Positions 33,330-41,671 of a stretch of DNA of 64,000 nucleotides are shown here, one piece after another. This DNA comes from CALBPI01 sp039821605 (GTDB lineage: Bacteria > Pseudomonadota > Gammaproteobacteria > Steroidobacterales > Woeseiaceae). The translations under genes and the position numbers were made by a program. The notes under the pieces are model-generated. The model worked only from the letters and a program-made list of their open reading frames with translations. It was not told the DNA's origin and made no database searches. The stretch covers positions 434,001 to 498,000 of the forward strand of contig JBCBNV010000002.1 of NCBI GenBank assembly GCA_039821605.1. The letters run 5' to 3'. How positions within the stretch are numbered: position 1 is the stretch's first letter; every line of letters starts with the position of its first letter.

Positions 33330-35444
33330 ATGCACAAACCCGCCGTTGCCGCCTTCGCGGCACTCTCGCTATTCGTCGTCGATGCGCGCGCGCAGGACGC
33401 GGCCATCGATGAAATCGTGGTCACCGCAGACCTGCGTGGCCGCACGCTCGTGGAGATTCCCGCCAGCATCGCCGTGCTCGACCGCAGCACGGTCGAAGAC
33501 GCCGCCGTGCAGCACTTCGAGGAGCTCTCGTTCCTCGTACCCAACCTCAACTTTGCAGGCGGCAGCAATCGTGCGCGCTATTTCCAGCTGCGCGGCATCG
33601 GCGAGCGCAGCCAGTACGAAGGCGCGCCCAACCCGTCGGTGGGCTTCGTTCTCGATGACATCGACTTCTCAGGGATTGGCGGTATCGCTACAACCTGGGA
33701 TATCGAGCGCGTCGAGGTATTGCGCGGCCCGCAGGCCACGCGCTACGGCGCCAACGCACTGGCCGGGCTCGTATTCGTGCAGAGTGTCGCGCCCACGCCC
33801 GAGTTCGATGCGCGTGCGCAGGTCACATCAGGTGATGACGGCCTGGCAAGTGCTGCCCTGGCATTCGGGGGTCCCGTCAGCGAGACCCTGGGCTATCGCG
33901 TCGCTCTGCAGCAGTTTCAGTCCGACGGGTTTCGTGACAACGCCTTCCTGGGCCGAGATGACACGAACGAACGCGATGAGCTGACGCTGCGCACGCGACT
34001 GCGCTGGGACCCGAGCGACGCGACGCGCGTGGATACGACGCTGCTGTTCGTCGACCAGGACAATGGCTACGACGCCTTCACGCTCGAAAACGACTTCACG
34101 ACATTCAGTGACGACCCGGGCCGCGACGCTCAGCGGTCGCTGGGGCTCGGCATCCGCGCCGATCACGCACCGGGCACAGCATGGTCGTTCACGAGCATTA
34201 CAGGCGTCGCGCAGTCCGAGGTCGAGTTCAGTTTTGACGCGGACTGGGGCAATCCTGATTACTGGATTCCGTTTTTTGCCCCACCGGGCAGCACGCCGTT
34301 CACGCCCGAGTATGACTTTTTCTCCCGCCGCGACAGGGAGCGCGACACCATCAACCAGGAGTTTCGGCTGCAGTCGGGCCCGGAGGGGCGGCTGTTCGAT
34401 GACACCACCAACTGGCTCGTCGGGGTGTACGCACTGCGTCTCACGGAAGACCTGACCGTGTTCGACTCGGGCGTGTTTAGTGACGGCACGTTCCCGGGCT
34501 CGGCTTTCGCTGCGGCCAGCGACAGCGCCTATGAGTCCCTCAAGCTGGCTTTGTTCGGGCAGCTCGATATCGCGACGGGCGAGCGCACGGACCTGTCGCT
34601 GGGCCTGCGCGTCGAGCGGCGCGACGCCGAATACGAGGACGACTTCGGCCTGAGTCTGGATCCTTCCGAAACCGCGGTCGGAGGACACATCTCGCTGACG
34701 CACGCGTTCAACGGTGCCGCGACCGGTTACGTGTCGCTGGCACGTGGCTACAAGATGGGGGGCTTCAATTTGGGCACGGTGCCCGACGGTCGGCGCGAGT
34801 TCGACGCCGAGTACCTCTGGAACCTCGAGACCGGCCTGCGCTGGCAGCACGCGCGCGGCAGCCTGAGCCTGGCGGTGTTCTACGCCGAGCGTCGTGATCA
34901 GCAGGTCTCGACCTCGTTCCAGCTCGTGCCCAATGACCCGTCAACATTCGTCTTCTTCCAGGACAACGCGGCCAGTGGCAAGAACCTGGGCGCCGAGCTC
35001 GAGTCGCGCTGGCAGCTCGACACGAACTGGAGCGCCTACGCCAACGTCGGTTTGCTCGACGTCACCTTCGATGACTTTGTGACGCCCGAGGTAGACCTGT
35101 CCGGCCGCGAGCAGGCGCATGCGCCACGCTACAGCTTTGCCGCGGGTCTCGTCTGGGAGCGCCCGGACGGTTGGTTCGCAAGGCTTGATGTCCAGGGTCG
35201 CGACGAGTTTTTCTTCTCAAACAGTCACGACGAGAAAAGCGAGGCCTACACGCTCGTGCACGCCCGCGCGGGCTACCGAATGGGCCAGTGGCAGTTCAGC
35301 GCCTGGGGGCGCAACCTGACGGACGAAGACTACGCGGTGCGGGGCTTCTTCTTTGGCAACGAACCGCCCAATTTCGACGATACCCTGTACCTGCGCCTGG
35401 GCGATCCGCGCCAGGTTGGTGTCAGCATCGACTTGCGTTACTGA
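33330..35444 (+). CDS. TonB-dependent receptor, predicted thiamine uptake (OMR1-like)
   Basis: A 704-residue outer-membrane receptor. Signal peptide to DARAQ, TonB-box-like DEIVVTAD, plug domain (LRGIGERSQYEG, VEVLRGPQATRYGANALAG) and a 22-strand barrel ending GVSIDLRY, with a terminal aromatic residue. Family members import iron complexes, B12 or other scarce compounds; the TPP riboswitch directly before the ATG makes thiamine or a precursor the likely cargo. It is the first gene of a set with a YkoF-like protein, a PnuC-type transporter and a kinase. Known comparative work describes such TPP-regulated receptors as OMR1. Confidence 0.88.
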   Translation: MHKPAVAAFAALSLFVVDARAQDAAIDEIVVTADLRGRTLVEIPASIAVLDRSTVEDAAVQHFEELSFLVPNLNFAGGSNRARYFQLRGIGERSQYEGAPNPSVGFVLDDIDFSGIGGIATTWDIERVEVLRGPQATRYGANALAGLVFVQSVAPTPEFDARAQVTSGDDGLASAALAFGGPVSETLGYRVALQQFQSDGFRDNAFLGRDDTNERDELTLRTRLRWDPSDATRVDTTLLFVDQDNGYDAFTLENDFTTFSDDPGRDAQRSLGLGIRADHAPGTAWSFTSITGVAQSEVEFSFDADWGNPDYWIPFFAPPGSTPFTPEYDFFSRRDRERDTINQEFRLQSGPEGRLFDDTTNWLVGVYALRLTEDLTVFDSGVFSDGTFPGSAFAAASDSAYESLKLALFGQLDIATGERTDLSLGLRVERRDAEYEDDFGLSLDPSETAVGGHISLTHAFNGAATGYVSLARGYKMGGFNLGTVPDGRREFDAEYLWNLETGLRWQHARGSLSLAVFYAERRDQQVSTSFQLVPNDPSTFVFFQDNAASGKNLGAELESRWQLDTNWSAYANVGLLDVTFDDFVTPEVDLSGREQAHAPRYSFAAGLVWERPDGWFARLDVQGRDEFFFSNSHDEKSEAYTLVHARAGYRMGQWQFSAWGRNLTDEDYAVRGFFFGNEPPNFDDTLYLRLGDPRQVGVSIDLRY

Positions 35445-35455
35445 GGAGAACGAAC

Positions 35456-35695
35456 ATGCGCGCCGCAGCAGAACTCAGCCTCTACCCGTTGGCAGATGAC
35501 TACCTGACCCCGATCCGCGACGTGATCGCGCGGCTCAACGCCATCGACGGTCTCGAGGTCGTCACCAACGCGATGTCCACGCAGGTGGTCGGCGACTACG
35601 ATGTGCTCATGCCAGCCCTCACTCGGGAAGTGCGTATGAGTTTCGAGCAGCACGGCAAGTGCGTGTTCGTCATGAAGCTCCTGCACTTGTCGTAG
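35456..35695 (+). CDS. YkoF-like thiamine-binding domain protein
   Basis: A 79-residue protein without a signal peptide. The order AELSLYPLADDYLTPIRDVI, GLEVVTNAMSTQVVGDYD and a final VFVMKLLHLS strand fits the YkoF domain, which binds thiamine or HMP in Bacillus; here there is only one domain where YkoF has two. GAGGAGA precedes the ATG. It lies 11 bases after the receptor gene, in the thiamine operon, so it may carry or sense thiamine in the cytoplasm. Function is inference from fold resemblance and context. Confidence 0.75.
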   Translation: MRAAAELSLYPLADDYLTPIRDVIARLNAIDGLEVVTNAMSTQVVGDYDVLMPALTREVRMSFEQHGKCVFVMKLLHLS

Positions 35696-35708
35696 TCGCA
35701 GTACTCGA

Positions 35709-36308
35709 TTGGGCGCAGTCCTCGAACAACTGGGCGGCATGCGTGCGGCCGAATTCGTGGCCGTCGTGTTGGCCGTCGCCTATCTGGTGCTCGCGATACG
35801 GCAGTCCGTGTGGTGCTGGCCCTGCGCGTTTGTCAGCACCGGCATCTACATCGTGTTGTTTCATGAAGTGGCCTTGTTTATGGAGAGCGCGCTCAACGCG
35901 TTCTATCTGGCCATGGCCGTATACGGATTCTGGGTCTGGACGCGAGGCGGCCCGCGCGACACACCGCGCGCGGTACATGTCAAACCCTGGGTGTTGCACG
36001 CCGCGGCGCTGGCAGGCATCGCGGTACTCGTAGTCACCAGCGGCACCTGGCTGGCGCGAAATACGACGCAGGCCCTGCCATACCTAGATGCGTTTACAAC
36101 CTGGTCAGCGGTTTTCGCGACCTGGCTCACGGCGCAGAAGGCGCTCGAGAACTGGTTCTACTGGCTCGTCATCGATATCGTTTCGATCTGGCTCTACGTC
36201 GAGCGCGGATTGCCACTCACGGCACTGCTGTTCGTGCTCTACGTGGCACTCATTCCCATCGGATTTTTCGCTTGGCGGCGCGACCTGCGGCCCACGGAGT
36301 TAGCATGA
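35709..36308 (+). CDS. pnuT: PnuC-family transporter, predicted thiamine transporter PnuT
   Basis: A 199-residue inner-membrane protein with six to seven helices. The PnuC pattern is visible: AVVLAVAYLVLAIRQSVWCW, then STGIYIVLFHEVALFMESAL, AVYGFWVW, and at the end the second repeat NWFYWLVIDIVSIWLYVERG. PnuC proteins are facilitators with an N-terminal motif binding nicotinamide riboside; variants under TPP riboswitches are assigned to thiamine (PnuT). The start is TTG 35709, giving an N-terminal amphipathic LEQLGGMRA; ATG 35739 is an alternative. It overlaps the kinase gene (ATGA). Confidence 0.8.
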   Translation: MGAVLEQLGGMRAAEFVAVVLAVAYLVLAIRQSVWCWPCAFVSTGIYIVLFHEVALFMESALNAFYLAMAVYGFWVWTRGGPRDTPRAVHVKPWVLHAAALAGIAVLVVTSGTWLARNTTQALPYLDAFTTWSAVFATWLTAQKALENWFYWLVIDIVSIWLYVERGLPLTALLFVLYVALIPIGFFAWRRDLRPTELA

Positions 36309-37099
36309 ACGACGCAAGGCTCGACACCGCACTGGACGCATTCGAAGCGGCACTGGGCGAGCGGCCCAGAGTCGTGGGTGCGCTCGACTCGATGAGTAAT
36401 GCCGCCTGGCGTGTGGCTTTGCGTGATGGCGAGGCGGTACTGCGCACGCACACGCTCGATTTTGGCGCGCCGGTGACCAACCACGCGCGCGAGTTTGCGA
36501 TTCACGGTTTTGCGGCTGCAAATGGCTTTGCCCCGGGCATCGTCTTCTCAAGCGCCCGTGCGGGCGTCATTGTCACGGATTTTGAGTATGCGGGCGCGTA
36601 CGCCGAAGACGCGTTCGCTGACGTGTCGACGATCGCGCGTGTGGCCGAGCGCATCGCTGCGCTGCACGCACTCGAGGTGCCCGAGTCGATAGTCGGCTAC
36701 GGTCTCGCGGAAGCGGCCGAACGCTACATCGAGCGCGCGGGCGTTGCGGGACACGCCGACACTGACGCACTGGCGGACATTGTGGCCTCGGTCGAAGCCC
36801 ATGCAGACCCGGCCGATTGCGTGCTCTGCCACCGCGACTTGCTGCACGCGAACATCCTCGCCAGCGAACCCGTTCAGTTCATCGACTGGGAGTTTGCGAG
36901 CCCTGGCGAGCGCTGGTTTGATCTTGCGAGCCTTGCCGTCTGGAACCAGTTCGATCGCGTGCAGCACGATGTGATGCTCAATGCGTATCTGGGTCGCGCG
37001 CCCACTGAGGCCGAGCGCGAGCGCCTCGCGCGCAATGCGCAGGCATTCCGGGCGTTGTGTCAGCTCTGGGAGCTGGCGCCCGCTACCAGCGGTTCCTGA
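36305..37099 (+). CDS. Aminoglycoside/choline kinase-fold kinase, predicted thiamine kinase
   Basis: A 264-residue cytoplasmic kinase. Brenner motif CHRDLLHANIL (catalytic Asp and Asn) and metal motif FIDWEFASPGE; the N-lobe has NAAWRVALRDGEAVLRTH, where the second Arg may replace the usual Lys. The architecture matches ThiK and choline kinase-like enzymes. As the last gene of the TPP-controlled operon it would phosphorylate imported thiamine and so trap it in the cell. The 3' end overlaps the convergent gloB by 17 bases. Confidence 0.8.
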   Translation: MNDARLDTALDAFEAALGERPRVVGALDSMSNAAWRVALRDGEAVLRTHTLDFGAPVTNHAREFAIHGFAAANGFAPGIVFSSARAGVIVTDFEYAGAYAEDAFADVSTIARVAERIAALHALEVPESIVGYGLAEAAERYIERAGVAGHADTDALADIVASVEAHADPADCVLCHRDLLHANILASEPVQFIDWEFASPGERWFDLASLAVWNQFDRVQHDVMLNAYLGRAPTEAERERLARNAQAFRALCQLWELAPATSGS

Positions 37100-37874
37100 G
37101 TTCGCGCAGCTTGAGGAACACCGTCTTCTCGTCGAGGTCGGCGGGCAGGTCCGGGAACGCCTCGCGCAATGCGTCGATGACGCCGGGTTCACCGAGCCGG
37201 AAGAATGTATTGATGGTTTTTTCCTGCGCCAGTGTCGTGACGGGTGCGTCGGCGCCGTCGTGGCCTTCGATCTCGGCCAGTAGCGCCGCAGCGTCCGCAT
37301 TGCCCGGCTCGCGGTCGAGTGTGAAGCGCAGGTTGCCGGCCAGGTAGTCGTGTCCGGGGTAGAGCTTCGCGGACCCGTCGATGCGGCCGAGTTGTTCTGC
37401 GAAGGTCGTGTAGAGCGCCTCTGGGTGGCCGCCGTTGTGGCAGTTGCCGGCGCCCGCGTTGAATAGCGTGTCACCCGAGAAGAGTGCGGCCTCGGGCGCG
37501 TGCGCGAGCAGACAGATGTGACACATCGTGTGACCCGGTGTGTCCAGACACTCGAGCTCAATGGTCTTGCCCACCTTGATGACATCGCCCGCGCCAACGC
37601 CGAGGTCCACGCCCTTGATACGGCCACCTGCATTCTCGTGTGCGATCAGCGTGGCGCCCGTCGCGTCGATGAGCCCCTTGTTGCCACCCGTGTGGTCGGG
37701 GTGCTCGTGGGTGTTGAGCACCTGGGTGATGTCCCAGCCCCGATCTTTGGCGATATCGAGGCACTGGCGGAAGTCGAGCGGATCAATGGCCAGAGCCTCG
37801 CCTGACTCAGCGCACGCAATCAGGTAATTGAAATTGCGGTAGCTGTTGCCGACCCAGACGCGTTCGACGATCAC
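37083..37874 (-). CDS. gloB: Hydroxyacylglutathione hydrolase (glyoxalase II)
   Basis: A 263-residue metallo-beta-lactamase-fold thioesterase that hydrolyses S-lactoylglutathione. The metal motif is THEHPDHTGGN, followed by TPGHTMCHIC, FSGDTLFNAGAGNC and LYPGHDYLAGN, the set specific to glyoxalase II. The C-terminal HAGH domain ends with VFLKLRELRNRW. It is cytoplasmic. The amidohydrolase gene lies 9 bases upstream on the same strand, so gloB is the last gene of a three-gene operon. Confidence 0.93.
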   Translation of the reverse strand: MIVERVWVGNSYRNFNYLIACAESGEALAIDPLDFRQCLDIAKDRGWDITQVLNTHEHPDHTGGNKGLIDATGATLIAHENAGGRIKGVDLGVGAGDVIKVGKTIELECLDTPGHTMCHICLLAHAPEAALFSGDTLFNAGAGNCHNGGHPEALYTTFAEQLGRIDGSAKLYPGHDYLAGNLRFTLDREPGNADAAALLAEIEGHDGADAPVTTLAQEKTINTFFRLGEPGVIDALREAFPDLPADLDEKTVFLKLRELRNRW

Positions 37875-37883
37875 GGCGCGCGC

Positions 37884-39575
37884 CTATTTCACGGCCGCGA
37901 TTTCGCGACCCGCCACCCAGGTCTGCAGGACACTGATCTGCCAGATCTCCTCGACGGGGATTTCGAAGTAGTCGCGGTCAATGACGATAAAGTCGGCCCA
38001 CTTGCCGGGTTCGAGGCTGCCGATGCGATCGGCCTGCCCAACAGAGTCCGCCGCCCAGATCGTGAAGGCGGCCAGCGTCTCTTCGCGCGTCAGTGCCTGG
38101 TCGGGGTACCAGCCGCCGACCGGCTCACCGTCCTTGCCCATGCGCGAGACAGCAGCGTAGAGGCCATCGAACATCTCGGGCTTCTCGACGGGGAAGTCTG
38201 AGCCCGCCGCGACGCGCACGCCGGCGTCGAGCATGCGCCGCCAGGCGTAGCCGCCCAGGATGCGTTCCGGGCCAACGCGGTCTTCGGCCATGTTCTTGTC
38301 GCTCGTTGCGTGCGTGGGCTGCATCGAGGCGACGATGTTGAGTTCAGCAAAGCGCGGGATATCTTCGAGCGACACGATTTGTGCGTGTTCGATGCGGTCG
38401 TTGAAGCCCGAGGGTTTGCCGTCGCTGGCGGCAGCGAATGCGTCGAGCACGATACGGTTGGCGCGGTCGCCGATGGCGTGCACGTTGGCGGCCAGCCCCT
38501 TGGCGTGCGCGGCCTTGATTTGAGCTGTAAAGGTGTCGACGTCGCCACGCATGAGGCCTTCGTTGCCCGGGTCATCGCTGTAGGGCTCGAGCATCGCGGC
38601 ACCCCGGCTGCCCAGTGCGCCGTCGGCGTAGAGTTTCACGCTCGTGACCTCGAACAGGTCGTCGGCGTAACCCTCGATGGGCCCCTGGAACTGCTGAAGC
38701 GTGGGCATTCCGGCCAGCATGGCGCTGACCCGAATGGGCATCTCGCCGGCGTCGGCGAGCTCCTGGTACAACGCCACTTCAGTTGCGCTCGCGCCCGCAT
38801 CGTGGACACCCGTGACACCCAGGCTCGCGAGCTCATACATCGCGGTCTTGAGGTAGTTACGGATATCGTCGCGACCCGGGGCCGGAATGGCCCGGGCGAC
38901 GAGCGGCATGGCCGTGTCGATGAGCACGCCCGTGGCATCGCCATTCTCGTCGCGCACGATTTCGCCGCCCAGTGGGTCGGGCGTATCGCGCGTGATACCG
39001 GCCACTTCAAGCGCCGCCGTGTTGGCCCACGCGGCATGTCCGTCGATGCGATTCAGGAACACGGGGCGATCGGGCACAATGCTGTCGAGATCGGCCGCCG
39101 TCGGGAAGCGGTTCTCAGTCCACAGCACCTGGTTCCAGCCGCGCCCGAGCACCCAGCCCGTGCTCTCGGGCTGCGCGCGCACGTAGGCCGAGATGCGGCC
39201 CAGTGTGGCGTCGAGGCTGTCGATGCCGGCCAGGTCGAGGTTGGCGCGAAGTTGGCCGAGACTCGACACGTGTCCATGGGCGTCGATAAGACCCGGCAGG
39301 ATGGTCTTGCCCTTGACGTCAATGACCCGCTCGGCGGCATAGCCGTCGAGGATCTCCTCGCCGCCAATGGCAACGATTCGGCCATCCGTGATCACCATGG
39401 CGTCGAATTGCACAAGTGCGCCGTCGGCCATCGTGTAACCGTTGGCGCCTGTCACGGCGAGGCTCGCAGGGGTGTCCGCCGCGGATTCGACGTCATCGCG
39501 ACCGCCGCAGGCAGCCAGAATCAGAATTGACAGCGCGACGCCCAGGCGGCGCGGGTAGCGGGATTGGATCGGCAT
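37884..39575 (-). CDS. Amidohydrolase lipoprotein (YtcJ-like)
   Basis: A 563-residue lipoprotein (lipobox LILAACGG). Metal motif LPGLIDAHGHV, then the metal-bridging region IRVSAMLAG, KLYADGALGSRGA, NVHAIGDRANRI, RIEHAQIV and AAGSDFPVE, the standard order of YtcJ-like amidohydrolases. It should act in the periplasm, anchored to a membrane. ATG 39575 is preferred: the frame upstream adds MACCRLAGHK, which does not fit a lipoprotein signal. It is the second gene of the operon, 8 bases after the NTF2-like gene. It is paralogous in family to the Tat-exported protein at 8.6 kb. Confidence 0.88.
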   Translation of the reverse strand: MPIQSRYPRRLGVALSILILAACGGRDDVESAADTPASLAVTGANGYTMADGALVQFDAMVITDGRIVAIGGEEILDGYAAERVIDVKGKTILPGLIDAHGHVSSLGQLRANLDLAGIDSLDATLGRISAYVRAQPESTGWVLGRGWNQVLWTENRFPTAADLDSIVPDRPVFLNRIDGHAAWANTAALEVAGITRDTPDPLGGEIVRDENGDATGVLIDTAMPLVARAIPAPGRDDIRNYLKTAMYELASLGVTGVHDAGASATEVALYQELADAGEMPIRVSAMLAGMPTLQQFQGPIEGYADDLFEVTSVKLYADGALGSRGAAMLEPYSDDPGNEGLMRGDVDTFTAQIKAAHAKGLAANVHAIGDRANRIVLDAFAAASDGKPSGFNDRIEHAQIVSLEDIPRFAELNIVASMQPTHATSDKNMAEDRVGPERILGGYAWRRMLDAGVRVAAGSDFPVEKPEMFDGLYAAVSRMGKDGEPVGGWYPDQALTREETLAAFTIWAADSVGQADRIGSLEPGKWADFIVIDRDYFEIPVEEIWQISVLQTWVAGREIAAVK

Positions 39576-39583
39576 GGGTGTTC

Positions 39584-40027
39584 TCAGGGGCTCGGAATCT
39601 TTGTGGCCTGCCAGGCGACAGCACGCCATTCGCCGTCACGCGCAACGAAGGTGCCCGTGTTGAAGTAGTAGAGGACTTCGGTGCCGTCCGAGGGTGTCGC
39701 CACGAGTCGGAACGCGACAATGGCTATATCCGAGTAGAGCCGGATGTCCACATCCTCAGCGGTGTACACGATCGCGGGCGCGTCAGGTTGGGCGTCGGCG
39801 GCACCGCGCACACTCTCGAGGATGGCGGCCTTGTTTGTGCGTGCGCCGGCCGACGAGGTGTACACGAGGTCGTCGGCCCAGAAGCGTTCGTGTACGGAGG
39901 GGTCGCCGACCGATGCGCCGGCCAGGAACGCGTCAAGCATTGTTGCGAGCGTGTCGCGATCGTCGTTGGCCACGACGGGCGCGGCAATCAGAAAAAAAAG
40001 AACAGCAAGGGGACGCAATGCTCGCAT
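39584..40027 (-). CDS. Exported NTF2-like (SnoaL/DUF4440-type) protein
   Basis: A 147-residue protein: signal peptide ALRPLAVLFFLIAAPVVA, then a cone-shaped NTF2 fold with DTLATMLDAFLAGASVGD, ERFWADDLVYTSSAGARTNK and a final GEWRAVAWQATKIP. Such proteins bind small molecules or serve as isomerases; no active-site residue can be pointed to. GGAG lies before ATG 40027. It is first in the operon with the amidohydrolase and gloB. Confidence 0.75.
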   Translation of the reverse strand: MRALRPLAVLFFLIAAPVVANDDRDTLATMLDAFLAGASVGDPSVHERFWADDLVYTSSAGARTNKAAILESVRGAADAQPDAPAIVYTAEDVDIRLYSDIAIVAFRLVATPSDGTEVLYYFNTGTFVARDGEWRAVAWQATKIPSP

Positions 40028-40174
40028 TCGGCAACTCCGGGGGAGGGATAAACCTGTGCCGGAACTATACCGCAGCCCGTTCACAGAGAAGATGCGCGCT
40101 GCGATATCATGCGCGCTGCATCAACACGGAGTCTTTGGCGTGACACAAGCGATCACCGAGGGTTCGGGTCGCCG

Positions 40175-40903
40175 ATGAGTCGCTTGTTCGTGGTGAGACA
40201 TGGGCAGGCGCGTTTCCTGACCGACGACTACGACCGGCTGTCTGACCTCGGCCAACAACAGTCCGAGGCATTGGGTCAGGCTTGGGTCCAGGAATCCATT
40301 CGACCGGTGCGCGCCTATGCGGGCACGCTGCTGCGCCAGCGCGATACGGCCGCCGGTGTCGCCGCGGTATTCGGCGCGGCCAGTGTTGCGTTTCCGGATA
40401 CGGAAGTGGTCGCAGGTCTGGATGAGTATCCCGCCGATGAGCTCATTGCCGAGCTTGTACCGCGACTGCGTCGCGACGACCCCGCCGTCGATCGCGCCGC
40501 GTCGGAGTTTGAGTCGGCGACGGACGATGCAGCGCGCTACCGGCCCGTGCACCGGCTGCTGGAAGCCGTCATGCGCGCCTGGGTTTCCGGAGACTATCCA
40601 CTCGACAGTGTCTCACTTCCAACATGGACAGAATTTAGTGGCGGCGTGCGCCAGGCGCTCCGAACCATCATGAGCGAGGCGCCCCGCAGCGCCGATATCG
40701 CCGTGTTCACATCGGGCGGCCCCGTGGGCGTGACCGTGCAAACCGTGCTGGAATCACCGCAACTCAAGGCTGCCGAGCTCAACTGGCGTGTCCACAATGC
40801 GTCGGTCACACGACTCACATTTTCGGGCTCTGGGGCCCGTATTTCCTTAGACAGCTTCAATGATGTGGCACATTTGGGCCCGGAAATGCGGACGTTTCGA
40901 TAG
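40175..40903 (+). CDS. Histidine phosphatase family protein
   Basis: A 242-residue phosphoglycerate-mutase-like phosphatase. The phospho-acceptor His is in LFVVRHGQARFL; the second Arg is in YAGTLLRQRDTA; the second His is not obvious and may be replaced by Gly in VFTSGGPVGVTVQ, where most members have GHG; so activity is uncertain. ATG 40175 has no strong ribosome site. It is cytoplasmic. The end is followed by 270 bases that contain a structured RNA. Confidence 0.82.
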   Translation: MSRLFVVRHGQARFLTDDYDRLSDLGQQQSEALGQAWVQESIRPVRAYAGTLLRQRDTAAGVAAVFGAASVAFPDTEVVAGLDEYPADELIAELVPRLRRDDPAVDRAASEFESATDDAARYRPVHRLLEAVMRAWVSGDYPLDSVSLPTWTEFSGGVRQALRTIMSEAPRSADIAVFTSGGPVGVTVQTVLESPQLKAAELNWRVHNASVTRLTFSGSGARISLDSFNDVAHLGPEMRTFR

Positions 40904-41019
40904 ACAAAACCGCAGCGTCGAGCTTTTAACGATCGTCAAATGCCGACTTATCAACTCTTGTAGAACTATTTGACCAAAAAATGTTTGACAAGAGGTCTGA
41001 GCTGCGGCATTGTTCATCC

Positions 41020-41145
41020 CGCGAGTTAGTCATCGTCCCCACAGCTTCGCTGGTTGACTAACTTCGTTGTCCCCAATAGTCTCTTCTCCTCGCATTGGAA
41101 GAGACGCCTAGGCCGGCCTCTCAATCGGAAGCCGGCCTTTTTTTT
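41020..41145 (+). ncRNA. Candidate structured RNA or HiPIP leader ending in an intrinsic terminator
   Basis: Three hairpins in a row: AGTTAGTCA (41024-41032) with TGACTAACT (41055-41063), nine perfect pairs with CAGC-TTC-GCTG inside the loop; GTCTCTTC (41079-41086) with GAAGAGAC (41098-41105), eight pairs; and AGGCCGGC (41110-41117) with GCCGGCCT (41131-41138), followed by eight T. TTGACA at 40985-40990 with CATTGT at 41008-41013 (17-base spacer) would start an RNA near 41020. The T-run ends 30 bases before the HiPIP ATG. It could be a 125-base sRNA or an attenuator. The repeated GTCCCC (41035, 41069) may be single-stranded target or ligand sites. Confidence 0.55.
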
Positions 41146-41175
41146 CCGAATACCGAACTTGCCAAGGAGTCCGGA

Positions 41176-41511
41176 ATGTCAAAGAAAGTCACTGATCGCA
41201 CTACGTCGCGACGAACTTTTGTCAAAGGTGCGCTCGGCGTCGTCGCCACGGTACCTGTCGCCGCCGTCCTGCGTGGCCGTGATGCCATTGCCAGCGACCT
41301 GCCCAAATTGTCGGAAGACGATCCGCAGGCGCAGGCACTGAGCTATAAGCACAATGCCGCCGACGCTGAAGCCGCCGGGGAAGGTCAAAACTGCGCGAAC
41401 TGCCAGCTCTACACGGGCGGCGACGCCGAGTGGGGCCCGTGCTCGATCTTTGCCGGCAAGGCCGTCAGCGCGAAAGGCTGGTGTGCCACTTGGGTACAGC
41501 GCGCCGGCTGA
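41176..41511 (+). CDS. High-potential iron-sulfur protein (HiPIP), Tat-exported
   Basis: A 111-residue protein with a Tat signal (TSRRTFVKGALGVVATVPV) and a mature HiPIP domain. The four 4Fe-4S ligands are Cys73, Cys76 (NCANCQLYTGG), Cys89 (GPCSIF) and Cys103 (GWCATW), with normal spacing. It carries electrons in the periplasm between the cytochrome bc1 complex and terminal oxidases or reaction centres. AAGGAG lies before ATG 41176. It is separated from the upstream gene by a strong terminator and from the next by another, so it is monocistronic. Confidence 0.95.
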   Translation: MSKKVTDRTTSRRTFVKGALGVVATVPVAAVLRGRDAIASDLPKLSEDDPQAQALSYKHNAADAEAAGEGQNCANCQLYTGGDAEWGPCSIFAGKAVSAKGWCATWVQRAG

Positions 41512-41537
41512 GCCGCCGCTGCATCCGGAAATCGGGG

Positions 41538-41571
41538 GGCCAGGTCACGGCAACGTGACCTGGCCTTTTTT
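41538..41571 (+). terminator. Intrinsic terminator after HiPIP
   Basis: GGCCAGGTCACG (41538-41549), loop GCAA, CGTGACCTGGCC (41554-41565): twelve perfect pairs and a T-run to 41571, with a second T-run after. Confidence 0.95.
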
Positions 41572-41581
41572 ATTTTTTCTT

Positions 41582-41613
41582 GCCGCAGCCGCAACCATGG
41601 TGAAGGCTGCGGC
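41582..41613. other. Perfect 9-pair hairpin between HiPIP and a lipoprotein gene
   Basis: GCCGCAGCC (41582-41590) and GGCTGCGGC (41605-41613) pair perfectly around a 14-base loop that includes CCATGG. No T-run follows on either strand, so it is not a terminator. It may be a leader element of the following small lipoprotein gene. Confidence 0.4.
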
Positions 41614-41671
41614 ATCACAGAACTACGTGGGGGCGTAATCGTGGACTCGACTCATGACGGGAGACGCAACG

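Noticed and set aside
38310..39530. 406-codon open frame on the plus strand
   Set aside because: Antisense to the amidohydrolase lipoprotein; composition typical of a shadow frame.
40939..41011. Longer fold upstream of the RNA: AATGCCG with CGGCATT and CTCTTGT with ACAAGAG
   Set aside because: Seven-base inverted repeats over about 70 bases are likely by chance, and they overlap the better promoter; kept out of the RNA call.
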